Below are positions 8,681 to 17,622 of a stretch of DNA of 64,000 nt, in pieces. This stretch comes from Alistipes sp. (lineage in GTDB: Bacteria; Bacteroidota; Bacteroidia; Bacteroidales; Rikenellaceae), in NCBI GenBank assembly GCA_020026415.1, contig JAHHQL010000010.1, forward strand, positions 1 through 64,000. Reading direction: 5' to 3'. The notes beneath the pieces were generated by a model, which was not told the origin of the DNA, did no database searches, and saw only the letters and a program-made list of their open reading frames with translations. Made by a program: the position numbers and the translations under genes. How positions within the stretch are numbered: position 1 is the stretch's first letter; each line of letters opens with the position of its first letter.

Positions 8681-10237
8681 TTATTTCAGTGCGTTCTTCA
8701 ACGAATCTTCAAATGCCGACAGGGCGGCCTTCGCACCTTCGCCCATGGCGATAATGATCTGCTTGTAGGGAACCGTCGAGACATCGCCCGCAGCATAGAT
8801 TCCCGCCACATTCGTACGGCAGGCCGTGTCGATTACCACCTCTCCGCGAGGCGTTACTTCAACGACCTCTTTCAGCAGCGCACTGTTCGGCATCAGACCG
8901 ATCTGCACGAAAATACCGTCCGTCGGGATCTCATGCTCTTCGTTCGTCGCACGATCCTTGTAACACAACGCCGACACCTTTTTGCCGTCTCCCTTCACCT
9001 CGGTACTCTGTGCATTGAGGATCACTTTCACATTGGGGCAGGCCTTCAGTTTATCCTGCAAAACCTGATCACCCTTCAATTCGGTAAGGAACTCCACAAC
9101 GGTCACTTCCGATGCAATGTTCGACAAGTCCAACGCGGCCTCAAGACCCGAATTTCCGCCGCCGACTACCACCACGCGCTTGTCCTTGTAGAATGGCCCG
9201 TCGCAATGGGTGCAGAATGCCACGCCGCGACCGATATAATCGGCTTCACCCGGTACATTCAGTTTGCGCCAACTTGCACCCGTAGCCACGATCAGCGCGG
9301 GAGCCACGAGTCGCTCACCATACGAAGTGGTGAGTTGCTTCACACCATCAACCACCTTGATCTCCATTACTTTACGCTTATCCAAAACTTCGACGGGGTA
9401 GTTCGAGATGTGCTGACCCATGCCGTCGGCCAAAAGGCGTCCCGTGGTCTTCGGTACGGAGATCATGTTCTCGATATCAACCGTATCAAGGATCTGTCCG
9501 CCCATACGCTCCGCCACGATGCCGACCTTGAAACCCTTACGCGCCGAGTAGATCGCGGCAGCCGATCCCGCAGGGCCTCCGCCCAACACCAATACGTCAA
9601 ATTCGCGTACGACCTCCGCCTTGGGCATCGACTCGTTCACACCGACCTGCGTCTCAAGTTTGTCGAGCAGTTCGGTCATCGAGGTTTTACCCACCGAGAG
9701 CAGTTTGCCGTCGGCATAAACGGTCGGTACGGCCTGAATGCCGAGCGTGGAGACTTCGTCCTGATGAATCGCACCGTCGATGATCGTATGACGGATCGCG
9801 GGGTTGATTATCGCAAAGAGATTGAGCGTCTGCACCACATCGGGGCAGTTCGTACAACTCAACGAGATATAACTCCTGATCTCCACCTCTCCTTTAAGTC
9901 GGCGAATACGATCTGCGATCACCTCGTCGGGCAGGTTTTTGCCCTTGCCGTCCAAGTTGAGCACGGCCAGTAAAAGCGAAGTAAATTCGTGCCCCGTGGG
10001 TACGGCTTCAAAGCGGATGCCGTTCGGCTGACTGTCCTTGAGGATTTCGAGAGCCAGTCCTCCGGCCTCTGTGATCTCAAGCGAAAACTTGTCGCTTGTC
10101 GATGCCACATCCTCCATCAGACGAACCAACTCGTCACGAGAAGGGTGTGTCGAAGCGACTTCGATTTTAAACGTATATTGCGATTGCAGTCGGGCAAAGA
10201 TGCCTTTCAACTGACTGATCATTGCATGGTCTAACAT
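8681..10237 (-). CDS. ahpF: Alkyl hydroperoxide reductase subunit F
   Basis: 518 residues. The N-terminal double-thioredoxin region carries the dithiol CTNC (SCTNCPDVVQ, ~residues 128-131). The FAD/NAD(P)-binding disulfide reductase part has VLGGGPAGSAAA (~215) and VVVGGGNSGLEAA, with the second redox pair in CTHCDGP. It uses NADH to reduce AhpC, which in turn reduces H2O2 and organic peroxides in the cytoplasm. It lies 94 bp downstream of ahpC, with a hairpin in between, so it is probably made at a lower level than AhpC by partial read-through. Full length for the family. Confidence 0.96.
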   Translation of the reverse strand: MLDHAMISQLKGIFARLQSQYTFKIEVASTHPSRDELVRLMEDVASTSDKFSLEITEAGGLALEILKDSQPNGIRFEAVPTGHEFTSLLLAVLNLDGKGKNLPDEVIADRIRRLKGEVEIRSYISLSCTNCPDVVQTLNLFAIINPAIRHTIIDGAIHQDEVSTLGIQAVPTVYADGKLLSVGKTSMTELLDKLETQVGVNESMPKAEVVREFDVLVLGGGPAGSAAAIYSARKGFKVGIVAERMGGQILDTVDIENMISVPKTTGRLLADGMGQHISNYPVEVLDKRKVMEIKVVDGVKQLTTSYGERLVAPALIVATGASWRKLNVPGEADYIGRGVAFCTHCDGPFYKDKRVVVVGGGNSGLEAALDLSNIASEVTVVEFLTELKGDQVLQDKLKACPNVKVILNAQSTEVKGDGKKVSALCYKDRATNEEHEIPTDGIFVQIGLMPNSALLKEVVEVTPRGEVVIDTACRTNVAGIYAAGDVSTVPYKQIIIAMGEGAKAALSAFEDSLKNALK

Positions 10238-10272
10238 GGTTCAGAAATTTTAACGGGTGAAGATTCAAAAAA

Positions 10273-10304
10273 GGGGGACAAAAGTCTTACGAACCCCGTC
10301 CCCC
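10273..10304 (-). terminator. Hairpin between ahpC and ahpF
   Basis: Stem GGGGGAC / GTCCCCC followed on the minus strand by six T. It looks like a genuine but possibly leaky terminator that sets a high ahpC to ahpF ratio. Confidence 0.8.
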
Positions 10305-10331
10305 GAACTTATGGTAAAAGCATGTTTAGCA

Positions 10332-10895
10332 TTAGAGTTTGCCAACGAGGTCGATGCTGGGCTTCAGCGTCTCGGCACCCTGTTTCCACTTGGCGGGGCA
10401 AACCTCACCGTCGTGGCTGGCCACAAATTGCAAAGCCTGAAGGCGGCGGAGCAATTCGTCGGCATTACGACCGATGTTGCCATCGACAACTTCGTAAGCA
10501 ACGATCTGACCTTCGGGGTTCACGATGAAGGTTCCGCGTTCGGCCAGACCCTTCTCCTCGATCAAGACCTCGAAACCGCGGGCAAGTACGTGGTTGGGGT
10601 CAGCCAGCATCGGGTAGCGGATTTTCTTGATCTTATCCGAGGTGTCGTGCCATGCCTTGTGTACGAAGTGCGTGTCGCACGATACGGAGTAGATCTCGCA
10701 ACCTGCGGCCTTGAACTCGTCGTACTTCTCGGCCAAATCCTCCAACTCGGTGGGGCATACGAACGTGAAGTCGGCGGGGTAGAAGAAGAAGATGCTCCAT
10801 TTGCCCAAAACATCGGCCTTCGATACGGCTTTGAAGTTATCGTTTACATAAGCCTGTACGTTGAAATCAACGATTTCTTTTTTGATCTGTGACAT
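10332..10895 (-). CDS. ahpC: Peroxiredoxin AhpC
   Basis: 187 residues, typical 2-Cys peroxiredoxin of the AhpC class. The peroxidatic Cys is in FTFVCPTELEDLAEKY and the resolving Cys in GEVCPAKWKQG near the C terminus. It reduces H2O2, peroxynitrite and organic peroxides and is recycled by AhpF. A good -7 box TATCTTTG lies 46 bp upstream. In Bacteroides this pair is induced by oxygen through OxyR; no OxyR site was identified here. Confidence 0.97.
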   Translation of the reverse strand: MSQIKKEIVDFNVQAYVNDNFKAVSKADVLGKWSIFFFYPADFTFVCPTELEDLAEKYDEFKAAGCEIYSVSCDTHFVHKAWHDTSDKIKKIRYPMLADPNHVLARGFEVLIEEKGLAERGTFIVNPEGQIVAYEVVDGNIGRNADELLRRLQALQFVASHDGEVCPAKWKQGAETLKPSIDLVGKL

Positions 10896-10940
10896 AGTTG
10901 TATTGTTTTAAGTTTTGTTGTTATTTCTTGTTTTCGCAGG

Positions 10941-10973
10941 CAAAGATATGGCGCGTTTTCGGATCTTGCAAAT
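10941..10973 (-). promoter_or_regulatory. ahpC promoter
   Basis: On the minus strand: -7 box TATCTTTG (10941-10948) and -33 element TTTG (10970-10973), spacing 21 bp. This is a good match to the Bacteroidetes housekeeping sigma consensus. Confidence 0.75.
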
Positions 10974-11071
10974 AGATATTTTTTATCCCTCCATAAGCAA
11001 AACAAATACTCATAACTCAAAGATACACTGCAACTATTGTGTCGAATAAGAAAATCCGCCACCTGTCACAC

Positions 11072-11092
11072 AAAACCGTCAGTAGCGGTTTT
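11072..11092 (-). terminator. Weak terminator of the outer-membrane barrel gene
   Basis: Short inverted repeat AAAACCG / CGGTTTT about 30 bp after the stop codon of the minus-strand gene. Confidence 0.45.
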
Positions 11093-11120
11093 CCCGCTAT
11101 TTATAAATTACGCCCACGCG

Positions 11121-13310
11121 TTAGTTTCTCGATACATTATGTCGGAGCGCACCGAATCCGCGGATGTTCTTTCTCGGCGTGAAACGATAGACTATTTGGA
11201 TGTCGACCCGTCTTGAATCCGTGATGCTTTCCCCATAGACATTAAACCCGTCGGCATACATGGTTGATCGGATCTGCTTCTGGTTGAAAATATCATTGGC
11301 GAACACCGATATGCGGAGTGCCTTGTTTTGGGTCGTAAAGGTATATTTGAGGGAGACATTCGACATCGGTTCTTCTTTTTCTACCTCATATTGCGCAATC
11401 GGGTGGTAGTCCAATACCACGCCGATCTTGTGCTGACGGAAATTCAAACCGAAAGGCAACGACATGGAAAGATATCGGTTGTCACGTCGCACGTGCGTTT
11501 CGCTCGTTTTGAATCGTCCCGTCTCGAAAAGAATATAGGGTGAGATGTAGAAATGCTTCCAATACTGCGAATAATAGATATACGACGTAAACATATACGC
11601 AGTACCGATATTCACCTGCCGATAAACGAACTTGTTGTCCTGATAGGACGGGAGCATCATCCATGCGTCCTTACGGCGATACCCTCCGATATCCGCTCCG
11701 AAATTACCTTTCGAATAGGAGAACACCAATTCGGTGTATCGGACAGGTTTCAAGCGGCTGTTACCCGTTATCTCCACGCCATCGTTTTGTTGTTTCGATG
11801 TGCCGCCAAGATATACGGACAAAGGTTTCATGGTTTTTTGATCCAACCTCAGATTGAATCTGTGCCCTTGCAGATTATAACCGAGCAGGATATGGGGATC
11901 GGCATAAAAAGAGTGGGCGTGCGGGTTGTTCGTGCAATCGAGACTCACACCCGCATTAAACTCGAAATTTCCCCAACCACCGTTCAAATACAAATCCTGC
12001 TTGAAGGAGTGTTCCCAAAAATCATCGAATTTGACCCCTCGCGATACATCCTCCGACTCTAAAAACAGGTACGAGTAAACCGACACGGAACGAAATTTGA
12101 ATTTGGGATTTTTGAACGTATAGGTATAATCCACCGAAGCATTGGGCGCCATTTTGCTGTTCTTCGTACTTTGGAGCAATTCCCATGCGGAATTTTTCAA
12201 TTTGTATCGGTCACGCTCCGAGTTGAATGCCATCTCCACGTGCATTTGATGCCGTTTCTTGTTCAGATCGAAATAAACACCCGTCGTAAGGTAATTGTTA
12301 TATTGGGATGCAGCCCTGTCGGAAATATCCCCGAACACGTTTGAAGTCCGATCTTTTTTGTCGTTCGTCGTAAAGTAATAGACCAACAATCCCGCATTTA
12401 CAGCCTCCGAGAACTTGTAATTATTGGAATAGTCACAAGAAAAGTTGTTGCTTTTCTTGTGGAGGTCTTCGTTGATGTCTTTTTCCGTTCCATCCTCAAA
12501 AACATATCGCTTGGCGGAGGACGTCGGCGCGGAAGACGGTCTTGTATTCAGGTAGAGTCTGTTGGCGAATTTCTCGGTATTCAACACCGTACGCGTATTC
12601 ACATTCCCGTGATTGCCTTTTCCGCGTGCATATTCCGCCGAGGTCGTATTTTCAAATCCCTTTACGGTCACGGAATTTACAATCAGCTCATAACCATTGC
12701 CTTGTGGCGGTCTTTTCAACTTTACGGATGCGACATCTTCCGCAAAGTAGTTCTCAAGCATCCGCGACATTTCGCGCGTCAGGGGTCGGCTCATCCCGTG
12801 CTCCTCAAACCGCACGGACACCACCGGAAGCGATTTGCAGGTACATTGGTCGCTTCGGCGGATAAATCCGGGAACTTTCTGCAAGACCTCGACCATATTG
12901 TTATTCTCAAAGATTGAAATGCCGTTCACCTGAATCTGATCCTCCATCAGTCGGCTTTTCACGATCGGTCTTCGGCCTCGGATGACGACCTCCTCCAATT
13001 TTTTGATTCTTCGGGCGCGGAATGCAAGCGGATATTTCAACTCGTTACACCCGACAACCGTATCGAGCACCGATTCTCCGAAATATTCAATCATAAAACG
13101 ACAGGGGCAATCCCGTCCCTCGAACGTAAAACGCCCGTCGGGGGAGTAAACCTGCAACGTATCCGCCTTTGATGCACCCACCACCTTCAGGATGTAATTC
13201 TGAAAGGGTTTTCCCTCTTCATCGGTGACCGCTCCCGTGATCTTTTGTGCATACAGATTCAGTGAAACAGGAGCCATGAACAGGGCGAGAAAAAATTTAA
13301 AATAACGCAT
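11121..13310 (-). CDS. TonB-dependent-receptor-like outer membrane protein
   Basis: 729 residues. Signal peptide ends near LNLYAQ (~22). A carboxypeptidase-regulatory-like beta domain follows (~23-105, KITGAVTDEEGKPF). Then comes a short plug-like segment (VIRGRRPIVKSRLMEDQIQVNG, with LQKVPGF at ~153), and the rest is a beta-barrel rich in Tyr/Asn/Lys strands. This matches the Bacteroidetes outer-membrane beta-barrel family related to TonB-dependent transporters. It is shorter than classical SusC-like proteins and no SusD partner is adjacent. Ligand unknown. Monocistronic as far as can be seen. Confidence 0.8.
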   Translation of the reverse strand: MRYFKFFLALFMAPVSLNLYAQKITGAVTDEEGKPFQNYILKVVGASKADTLQVYSPDGRFTFEGRDCPCRFMIEYFGESVLDTVVGCNELKYPLAFRARRIKKLEEVVIRGRRPIVKSRLMEDQIQVNGISIFENNNMVEVLQKVPGFIRRSDQCTCKSLPVVSVRFEEHGMSRPLTREMSRMLENYFAEDVASVKLKRPPQGNGYELIVNSVTVKGFENTTSAEYARGKGNHGNVNTRTVLNTEKFANRLYLNTRPSSAPTSSAKRYVFEDGTEKDINEDLHKKSNNFSCDYSNNYKFSEAVNAGLLVYYFTTNDKKDRTSNVFGDISDRAASQYNNYLTTGVYFDLNKKRHQMHVEMAFNSERDRYKLKNSAWELLQSTKNSKMAPNASVDYTYTFKNPKFKFRSVSVYSYLFLESEDVSRGVKFDDFWEHSFKQDLYLNGGWGNFEFNAGVSLDCTNNPHAHSFYADPHILLGYNLQGHRFNLRLDQKTMKPLSVYLGGTSKQQNDGVEITGNSRLKPVRYTELVFSYSKGNFGADIGGYRRKDAWMMLPSYQDNKFVYRQVNIGTAYMFTSYIYYSQYWKHFYISPYILFETGRFKTSETHVRRDNRYLSMSLPFGLNFRQHKIGVVLDYHPIAQYEVEKEEPMSNVSLKYTFTTQNKALRISVFANDIFNQKQIRSTMYADGFNVYGESITDSRRVDIQIVYRFTPRKNIRGFGALRHNVSRN

Positions 13311-13520
13311 GGTTGGTTAATTTTTTTATCGGGATCACACAATTCCACTACAAAAAAATAAACCTTATTTTCCAATTTTTTCTCTATTGTTTTGAGTTTG
13401 AACTGCAAATTTCTTTAATCACCCCCTGCAAGTTGCAAAATGGCGTCCCCGTTTTCCCGTTTTCGGGTGTCGCTCCAAAAAACGTCGCAGAAGGGTGGGG
13501 TGATGTTTTTTTTGCGCAAT

Positions 13521-13548
13521 TGCCAAATTTTTCATACTTTTATCTTCG
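13521..13548 (+). promoter_or_regulatory. Promoter of the uridine-kinase-like gene
   Basis: A -7-like box TATCTTCG (one mismatch) at about 13541-13548 with a TTG element about 18 bp upstream. Its position between an upstream in-frame ATG (13440) and the ATG at 13569 favours the latter as start. Confidence 0.5.
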
Positions 13549-13568
13549 ATTTCAACACACATGACAAC

Positions 13569-15233
13569 ATGGTCAAGATTTTCTGCGTAAACACCCAAAC
13601 GAGCAAAACATTCCCCGAAGGCACGACCCTCATGGAAATGTTACCCGAATTTGATTTCAAACAACCTTATCCGATTCTTTCGGCCAAGGTGAACAACGTC
13701 AGCCAAGGTTTGAAGTACAAGGCCTTCAACAGCCGTCAGGTCGAGTTTCTCGACTACCGTTCCTACCTGGGACGTAGCGTGTACAGCAATTCGCTCTGCT
13801 TCCTGCTGACCAAAGCCACGAGCGATGTCCTGCCCGATGCGAAGGTGACCATCCGCCGTCCCATCTCGAAGGGTTATTTCTGCTCGATCCGCAAGGCCGA
13901 CGGCTCGGAATTCACGCAGGAGGATCTCGACCGCATCCAGACACGCATGCGCCGGATCGTCGATGAGGATCTGCCGTTCCGCCGTTGGGAGGTGCGTCTG
14001 GAGGAGGCCATCGAATTGTTCAGCAAGTTGGGCTACGAAGACAAAGTCAAACTGCTGAAGACCTCCAACGATGTGTATGTGAACTACTACACGTTGGGCG
14101 ATACGGCGGACTATTACTACGACGTGTTGCTTTCGAGCACGGGATATATGAAGGTATGGAGTCTGACGATGTACCGCGGAGGCTTGCTCCTGCGCATTCC
14201 CGACCGTCACCACCCCGAACAACTCGCGCCCTTTATCGAGCAGCCCAAGACCTTCGAGATCTTCTCGGAGAATCTGCGTTGGAACAAGATCATGGGTTTG
14301 GAGAACGTGGGCGATGTAAACTTGGCGTGCGCCCGTGGCGAAGCGTCGGATCTAATCAAGGTGGCCGAGGCGTTGCAGGAGAAGAAAATCGTACAGATCG
14401 CCGAGGAGATCGACCGCCGCGTCCATCTGAAGAACCCCGTGCGCATCGTGCTGATCACGGGGCCGAGCAGCAGCGGCAAATCGACCTTCTGCAAGCGACT
14501 GAGCATCCAGCTCAAGGCCTGCGGACTGCATCCCGTATCGTTCTCGACGGACGACTACTTCGTGAACCGTCTCGACACCCCGAAGTTGCCCGACGGATCG
14601 TATGATTTCGACAATTTCGACACGGTCGATCACGAATACCTCCAAAACGACATCATCAAGTTGCTCAACGGCGAGACGGTCGAAGTTCCCGAATACAACT
14701 TCACGACCGGCATCCGCGAGATGAACGGCAAACGCCTCAAGTTGGAGGAGGGTATGGTGCTTCTGGTCGAGGGTATTCACGCGCTGAATCCCCGTCTGAC
14801 GGATCGCGTGCCCGACAACTACAAGTACCGCATCTTCATCAACACCATCACGAGCATTTCGCTCGACGACCACAACTGCATCCCGACCAGCGACAACCGT
14901 CTGCTGCGCCGCATCCTGCGCGACTTCAACAAGGGTGCATTTACCGCCCGCGAGTCGATCGCCAACTGGCCGAACGTGCGCCGTGCCGAAGTCAAATGGA
15001 TCTACAAGTTCCAAGAAAACGCCGACGTGCTGTTCAACTCGACCTACATCCTCGAATTTGCCGTGTTGCGCGCCCATGCCGAGCGCATCCTGATGACCAT
15101 TCCGAAGAATTGCCCCGAATACAGCGATGCCCACCGTCTGAAGAAGTTTCTCAACTACTTCACGCCCGTATCCGACAAGGATATTCCCGCCACATCGCTC
15201 ATCCGCAGTTTCATCGGCGGCAGCAATTTTTAG
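13569..15233 (+). CDS. TGS-domain nucleoside (uridine) kinase
   Basis: 554 residues from the ATG at 13569. N-terminal TGS-like domain (~1-65, MVKIFCVNTQTSKTFPEGTTL), a middle region related to the second domain of threonyl-tRNA synthetase, and a C-terminal P-loop uridine kinase/phosphoribulokinase domain. Walker A is ITGPSSSGKSTF (~residue 297), followed by STDDYF and VEGIHALNP. Expected to phosphorylate uridine/cytidine or a related nucleoside in pyrimidine salvage. The TGS fusion is recurrent in Bacteroidetes and Firmicutes and is not understood. An extended start at 13440 would add 43 residues lying across the likely promoter. Confidence 0.88.
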   Translation: MVKIFCVNTQTSKTFPEGTTLMEMLPEFDFKQPYPILSAKVNNVSQGLKYKAFNSRQVEFLDYRSYLGRSVYSNSLCFLLTKATSDVLPDAKVTIRRPISKGYFCSIRKADGSEFTQEDLDRIQTRMRRIVDEDLPFRRWEVRLEEAIELFSKLGYEDKVKLLKTSNDVYVNYYTLGDTADYYYDVLLSSTGYMKVWSLTMYRGGLLLRIPDRHHPEQLAPFIEQPKTFEIFSENLRWNKIMGLENVGDVNLACARGEASDLIKVAEALQEKKIVQIAEEIDRRVHLKNPVRIVLITGPSSSGKSTFCKRLSIQLKACGLHPVSFSTDDYFVNRLDTPKLPDGSYDFDNFDTVDHEYLQNDIIKLLNGETVEVPEYNFTTGIREMNGKRLKLEEGMVLLVEGIHALNPRLTDRVPDNYKYRIFINTITSISLDDHNCIPTSDNRLLRRILRDFNKGAFTARESIANWPNVRRAEVKWIYKFQENADVLFNSTYILEFAVLRAHAERILMTIPKNCPEYSDAHRLKKFLNYFTPVSDKDIPATSLIRSFIGGSNF

Positions 15234-15254
15234 GGCGGTTTACAACACACTTTA

Positions 15255-15289
15255 TAAGAGCGGTTTTCCGTGGGGAAACACCGCTCTTA
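15255..15289 (+). terminator. Terminator of the nucleoside kinase gene
   Basis: Stem TAAGAGCGG / CCGCTCTTA with an inner stem TTTCC / GGAAA, followed by seven T. Confidence 0.9.
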
Positions 15290-15308
15290 TTTTTTTGTGC
15301 AGTGGAAT

Positions 15309-15338
15309 TTTGCAATCCGCAAGTTTTCGATATCTTTG
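15309..15338 (+). promoter_or_regulatory. Promoter of the CCG-domain gene
   Basis: -33 TTTG (15309-15312) and -7 TATCTTTG (15331-15338), spacing 18 bp, 39 bp before the ATG at 15378. Confidence 0.8.
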
Positions 15339-15377
15339 CGCCCTGAATTTTCAATAACCTTTTATAAAGACGTACCT

Positions 15378-16034
15378 ATGAAGTATATTTATGCGCCGGG
15401 TTGCGCCCTTATGATCTATAACCCCCGACTGGCCGACAAACTGAAAGCCGTTGCCGAGGCCGAGTTCGGAAAGATGGACACTCTGCTCACGTGTTGTTTC
15501 GATCAGCCCGCACTCGATCCCGACACCTGCATCGTCACGCCGTGTTCGACCTGCAACAACCGCTATCGTACCCTATATAAAGATTGTACCACGCAATACC
15601 TTCTGGAGACCATCGCCCGAAGCACAACATTCGAATTTCCCGACTATGGCGGGGTAGAGATGTCGATTCAGGACACCTGTTCGGGACGTACGGACGATCT
15701 CTACCTTTCGACCATCCGAACGCTGCTCGAAAAGATGAACATCCGCGTCGTGGAAGCCGAGAAATCGGGCAAGAAAGGCAAGTGTTGCGGTCAGGTATTC
15801 TACGGCAAACTCCCGCTGGAGAAGGTCGAGAACCAGATGCGCCTGCGTGCCGAGGAGATGCCTTGCCGGGATGTGGTGGTTTACTGCACCTCCTGCATCC
15901 AAGGCATGGCCTTGGGCGGGAAACGACCGCGATATATTCTCGATCTGTTGTTCAACGAGGAGACCTCCTCCCACAAGGACGGCATCGTCTCGTGGAACGA
16001 AACTTTGAAAGATTTTCGGGTTCACAACCGATAA
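15378..16034 (+). CDS. Cysteine-rich (CCG-type) Fe-S binding protein
   Basis: 218 residues from the ATG at 15378, placed just after a consensus promoter. Two cysteine-rich motifs resemble the CCG domain of heterodisulfide reductase HdrB and lactate-utilisation proteins: LLTCCFDQPALDPDTC with TPCSTC, and KCCGQVFYG with VVYCTSC. Such domains bind iron-sulfur clusters or act in thiol/disulfide redox chemistry. No dehydrogenase or HdrA-like partner lies next to it, so the substrate is unknown. No signal peptide; cytoplasmic. Single-gene unit with its own promoter and terminator. Confidence 0.8.
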   Translation: MKYIYAPGCALMIYNPRLADKLKAVAEAEFGKMDTLLTCCFDQPALDPDTCIVTPCSTCNNRYRTLYKDCTTQYLLETIARSTTFEFPDYGGVEMSIQDTCSGRTDDLYLSTIRTLLEKMNIRVVEAEKSGKKGKCCGQVFYGKLPLEKVENQMRLRAEEMPCRDVVVYCTSCIQGMALGGKRPRYILDLLFNEETSSHKDGIVSWNETLKDFRVHNR

Positions 16035-16040
16035 GAAAAA

Positions 16041-16066
16041 GGATCTGCTTCAAACGAAGCAGATCC
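16041..16066 (+). terminator. Terminator of the CCG-domain gene
   Basis: Perfect 11-bp stem GGATCTGCTTC / GAAGCAGATCC with loop AAAC, followed by five T; A-run on the other side. Confidence 0.92.
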
Positions 16067-16180
16067 TTTTTCGTCAATGGGGACAGTCCCGCCCTTGAAA
16101 AATCCATTTTTCTCAAATAGAAATTAAAAATTCGTCTAAAAATCACGGTTTTCCGTGATGATACGAATCTGATATTGCTT

Positions 16181-16188
16181 TACTTTTG
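16181..16188 (+). promoter_or_regulatory. Promoter of tandem lipoprotein gene 1
   Basis: -7 box TACTTTTG, 30 bp before the ATG at 16219. An in-frame ATG at 16186 overlaps this box and is therefore not the start. Confidence 0.7.
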
Positions 16189-16218
16189 TCATTATTTTTT
16201 AACGAACCAATTATTTTT

Positions 16219-17436
16219 ATGAAAAAATTGTTGAGTATGATGCTCATGCTCGTGATGTTTGCGGCATGCAGCGATGACACGAAAGTGATCAAAGAGATCG
16301 TTCTGGACAAAGGTACAGCAACCAACCAGACCATCTATTCCGATGAGACCTCTACCAAGGAGGGTATCTCCTTCACGGCCACAGAAAAGTGGACAGCAAC
16401 CGTAACCGACATCTCGACCCGTGCCGCCGAAGGTCGTGTCGATTGGTTGAAACTGAGCCAATATGATGGCGGTGCGGGCAAGTTTACCCTCACCCTTACC
16501 ATCGAAAAGAACGATACGGGATCCGACCGCAAGGCCGAGATCAAGATCGTATGCGGCGAAACGACCATCACCGTTGTCGTGGAGCAGAAGGCGATCACCA
16601 GCGATGAAGCCGGAACCGATCCGGACCAACCTCAATCCAAGAAAAAGGTGAAAACGATAAAGGAATATGACGACAAGAACCAATTGCGTATTCAGTCAGA
16701 TTTTTCTTATGACAACAAAGGCCGAATCGCAAAATTAAATATAACAGAGTTTAAGAATAAGGAGGATCATAAGGAGTTTTCTAATATCTCTTTTTCCTAT
16801 AAAAAACAGGACAACGGAAATCTGATGATTGAAGTCAAATGCATAGCAACAGAAGAAGGAAAAGAAGATATCGATATCGATATCGAATACCTCTACTGCG
16901 ATAATACGGGGAAGGTTGTCCGGGCAAAAGAAAAAGACGATGATACCCCACAGGGGGTTCTTGATGATGAACATGAATACGAATACGACAATCAGAATCA
17001 GTTGATCAGGACAAAAACTAAAGAATTTGACAACAATGCGAACATCCGTGAGACAATCTCCGATTTTGCATGGAACAACCGCAATATGGTCAGCTATAAA
17101 TCTACGAACCCCTTCTACGGGAACGGAGAAATCACGTACACCAATATCAAAAATGATGCGAACATCGACCTTGCCTATTTTGTCTGTTTTGGCAATTCCA
17201 CAGAACTCCTTACGTTCCCTCATGAAATAGACAAGGGCTCAATTTGCGGATATTTCGGAAAACGTGTGGCCAATATGCCAGCTACGGTTAAAGGGACAAG
17301 TCGTGAGATAAGAGTAGAAAATTACACTTTTGACTACAAACGCGATGCCGAAGGTTATATAAACGAGGTGAATATAGCCTCTTACATAAAAGGTTATACG
17401 AGTAACGATAAATACATAATCGAATATACGGATTAA
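16219..17436 (+). CDS. Lipoprotein, DUF4595-like (tandem copy 1)
   Basis: 405 residues from the ATG at 16219. Lipobox MFAAC (Cys17) followed by SDD. Residues ~40-135 look like a BACON/Big-type beta domain (SFTATEKWTATVTD, VDWLKLSQYDGGAGKF, VVVEQKA). The C-terminal part resembles DUF4595, with YD-repeat-like units such as FSYDNKGRIAKL and YEYDNQNQLI, and NGEITYTNIKNDANIDL. Expected to be exported and lipid-anchored; function unknown. The N-terminal half looks GC-richer than the C-terminal half, which hints at a chimeric origin. Almost all differences from copy 2 fall in the DUF4595-like part and change amino acids. Confidence 0.8.
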   Translation: MKKLLSMMLMLVMFAACSDDTKVIKEIVLDKGTATNQTIYSDETSTKEGISFTATEKWTATVTDISTRAAEGRVDWLKLSQYDGGAGKFTLTLTIEKNDTGSDRKAEIKIVCGETTITVVVEQKAITSDEAGTDPDQPQSKKKVKTIKEYDDKNQLRIQSDFSYDNKGRIAKLNITEFKNKEDHKEFSNISFSYKKQDNGNLMIEVKCIATEEGKEDIDIDIEYLYCDNTGKVVRAKEKDDDTPQGVLDDEHEYEYDNQNQLIRTKTKEFDNNANIRETISDFAWNNRNMVSYKSTNPFYGNGEITYTNIKNDANIDLAYFVCFGNSTELLTFPHEIDKGSICGYFGKRVANMPATVKGTSREIRVENYTFDYKRDAEGYINEVNIASYIKGYTSNDKYIIEYTD

Positions 17437-17447
17437 GATATTGTTAC

Positions 17448-17505
17448 CACCAAGAAAGAAACGATGCAATTTTTCAGTTTGAATTGCATCGTTTCTTTCT
17501 TGGTG
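17448..17505 (+). repeat. 24-bp perfect hairpin after copy 1
   Basis: Perfect 24-bp inverted repeat (17448-17471 and 17482-17505, 10-nt loop) starting 12 bp after the stop codon. There is no U-run on either side, so it is not a textbook terminator. A second hairpin (CTTCCT / AGGAAG, about 17513-17530) follows. Could end transcription, protect the 3' end of the mRNA, or be the source of a small structured RNA. Confidence 0.75.
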
Positions 17506-17584
17506 CAGACCGCTTCCTCGCAACAGGAAGGCTTCACCATTAAAAATCACGGTTTTCCGTGATGATACGAATCTGATATTGCTT

Positions 17585-17592
17585 TACTTTTG
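17585..17592 (+). promoter_or_regulatory. Promoter of tandem lipoprotein gene 2
   Basis: Copy of the -7 box TACTTTTG found in unit 1, 30 bp before the ATG at 17623. Confidence 0.7.
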
Positions 17593-17622
17593 TCATTATT
17601 TTTTAACGAACCAATTATTTTT

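Larger units (their letters stand above)
16137..17540 (+). repeat. Tandem duplication, unit 1 (1404 bp)
   Basis: First unit of an exact head-to-tail direct repeat; the second begins at the next base (17541). Each unit holds promoter, lipoprotein gene and 3' hairpins. By eye, the first ~480 bp (to 16617) and the last ~120 bp are identical between units. The middle is a mosaic of identical and strongly changed blocks. Confidence 0.9.

Noticed and set aside
13440..13568. Longer N terminus for the nucleoside kinase
   Set aside because: The region holds a promoter-like box, and the family N terminus begins at MVKIFCVN.
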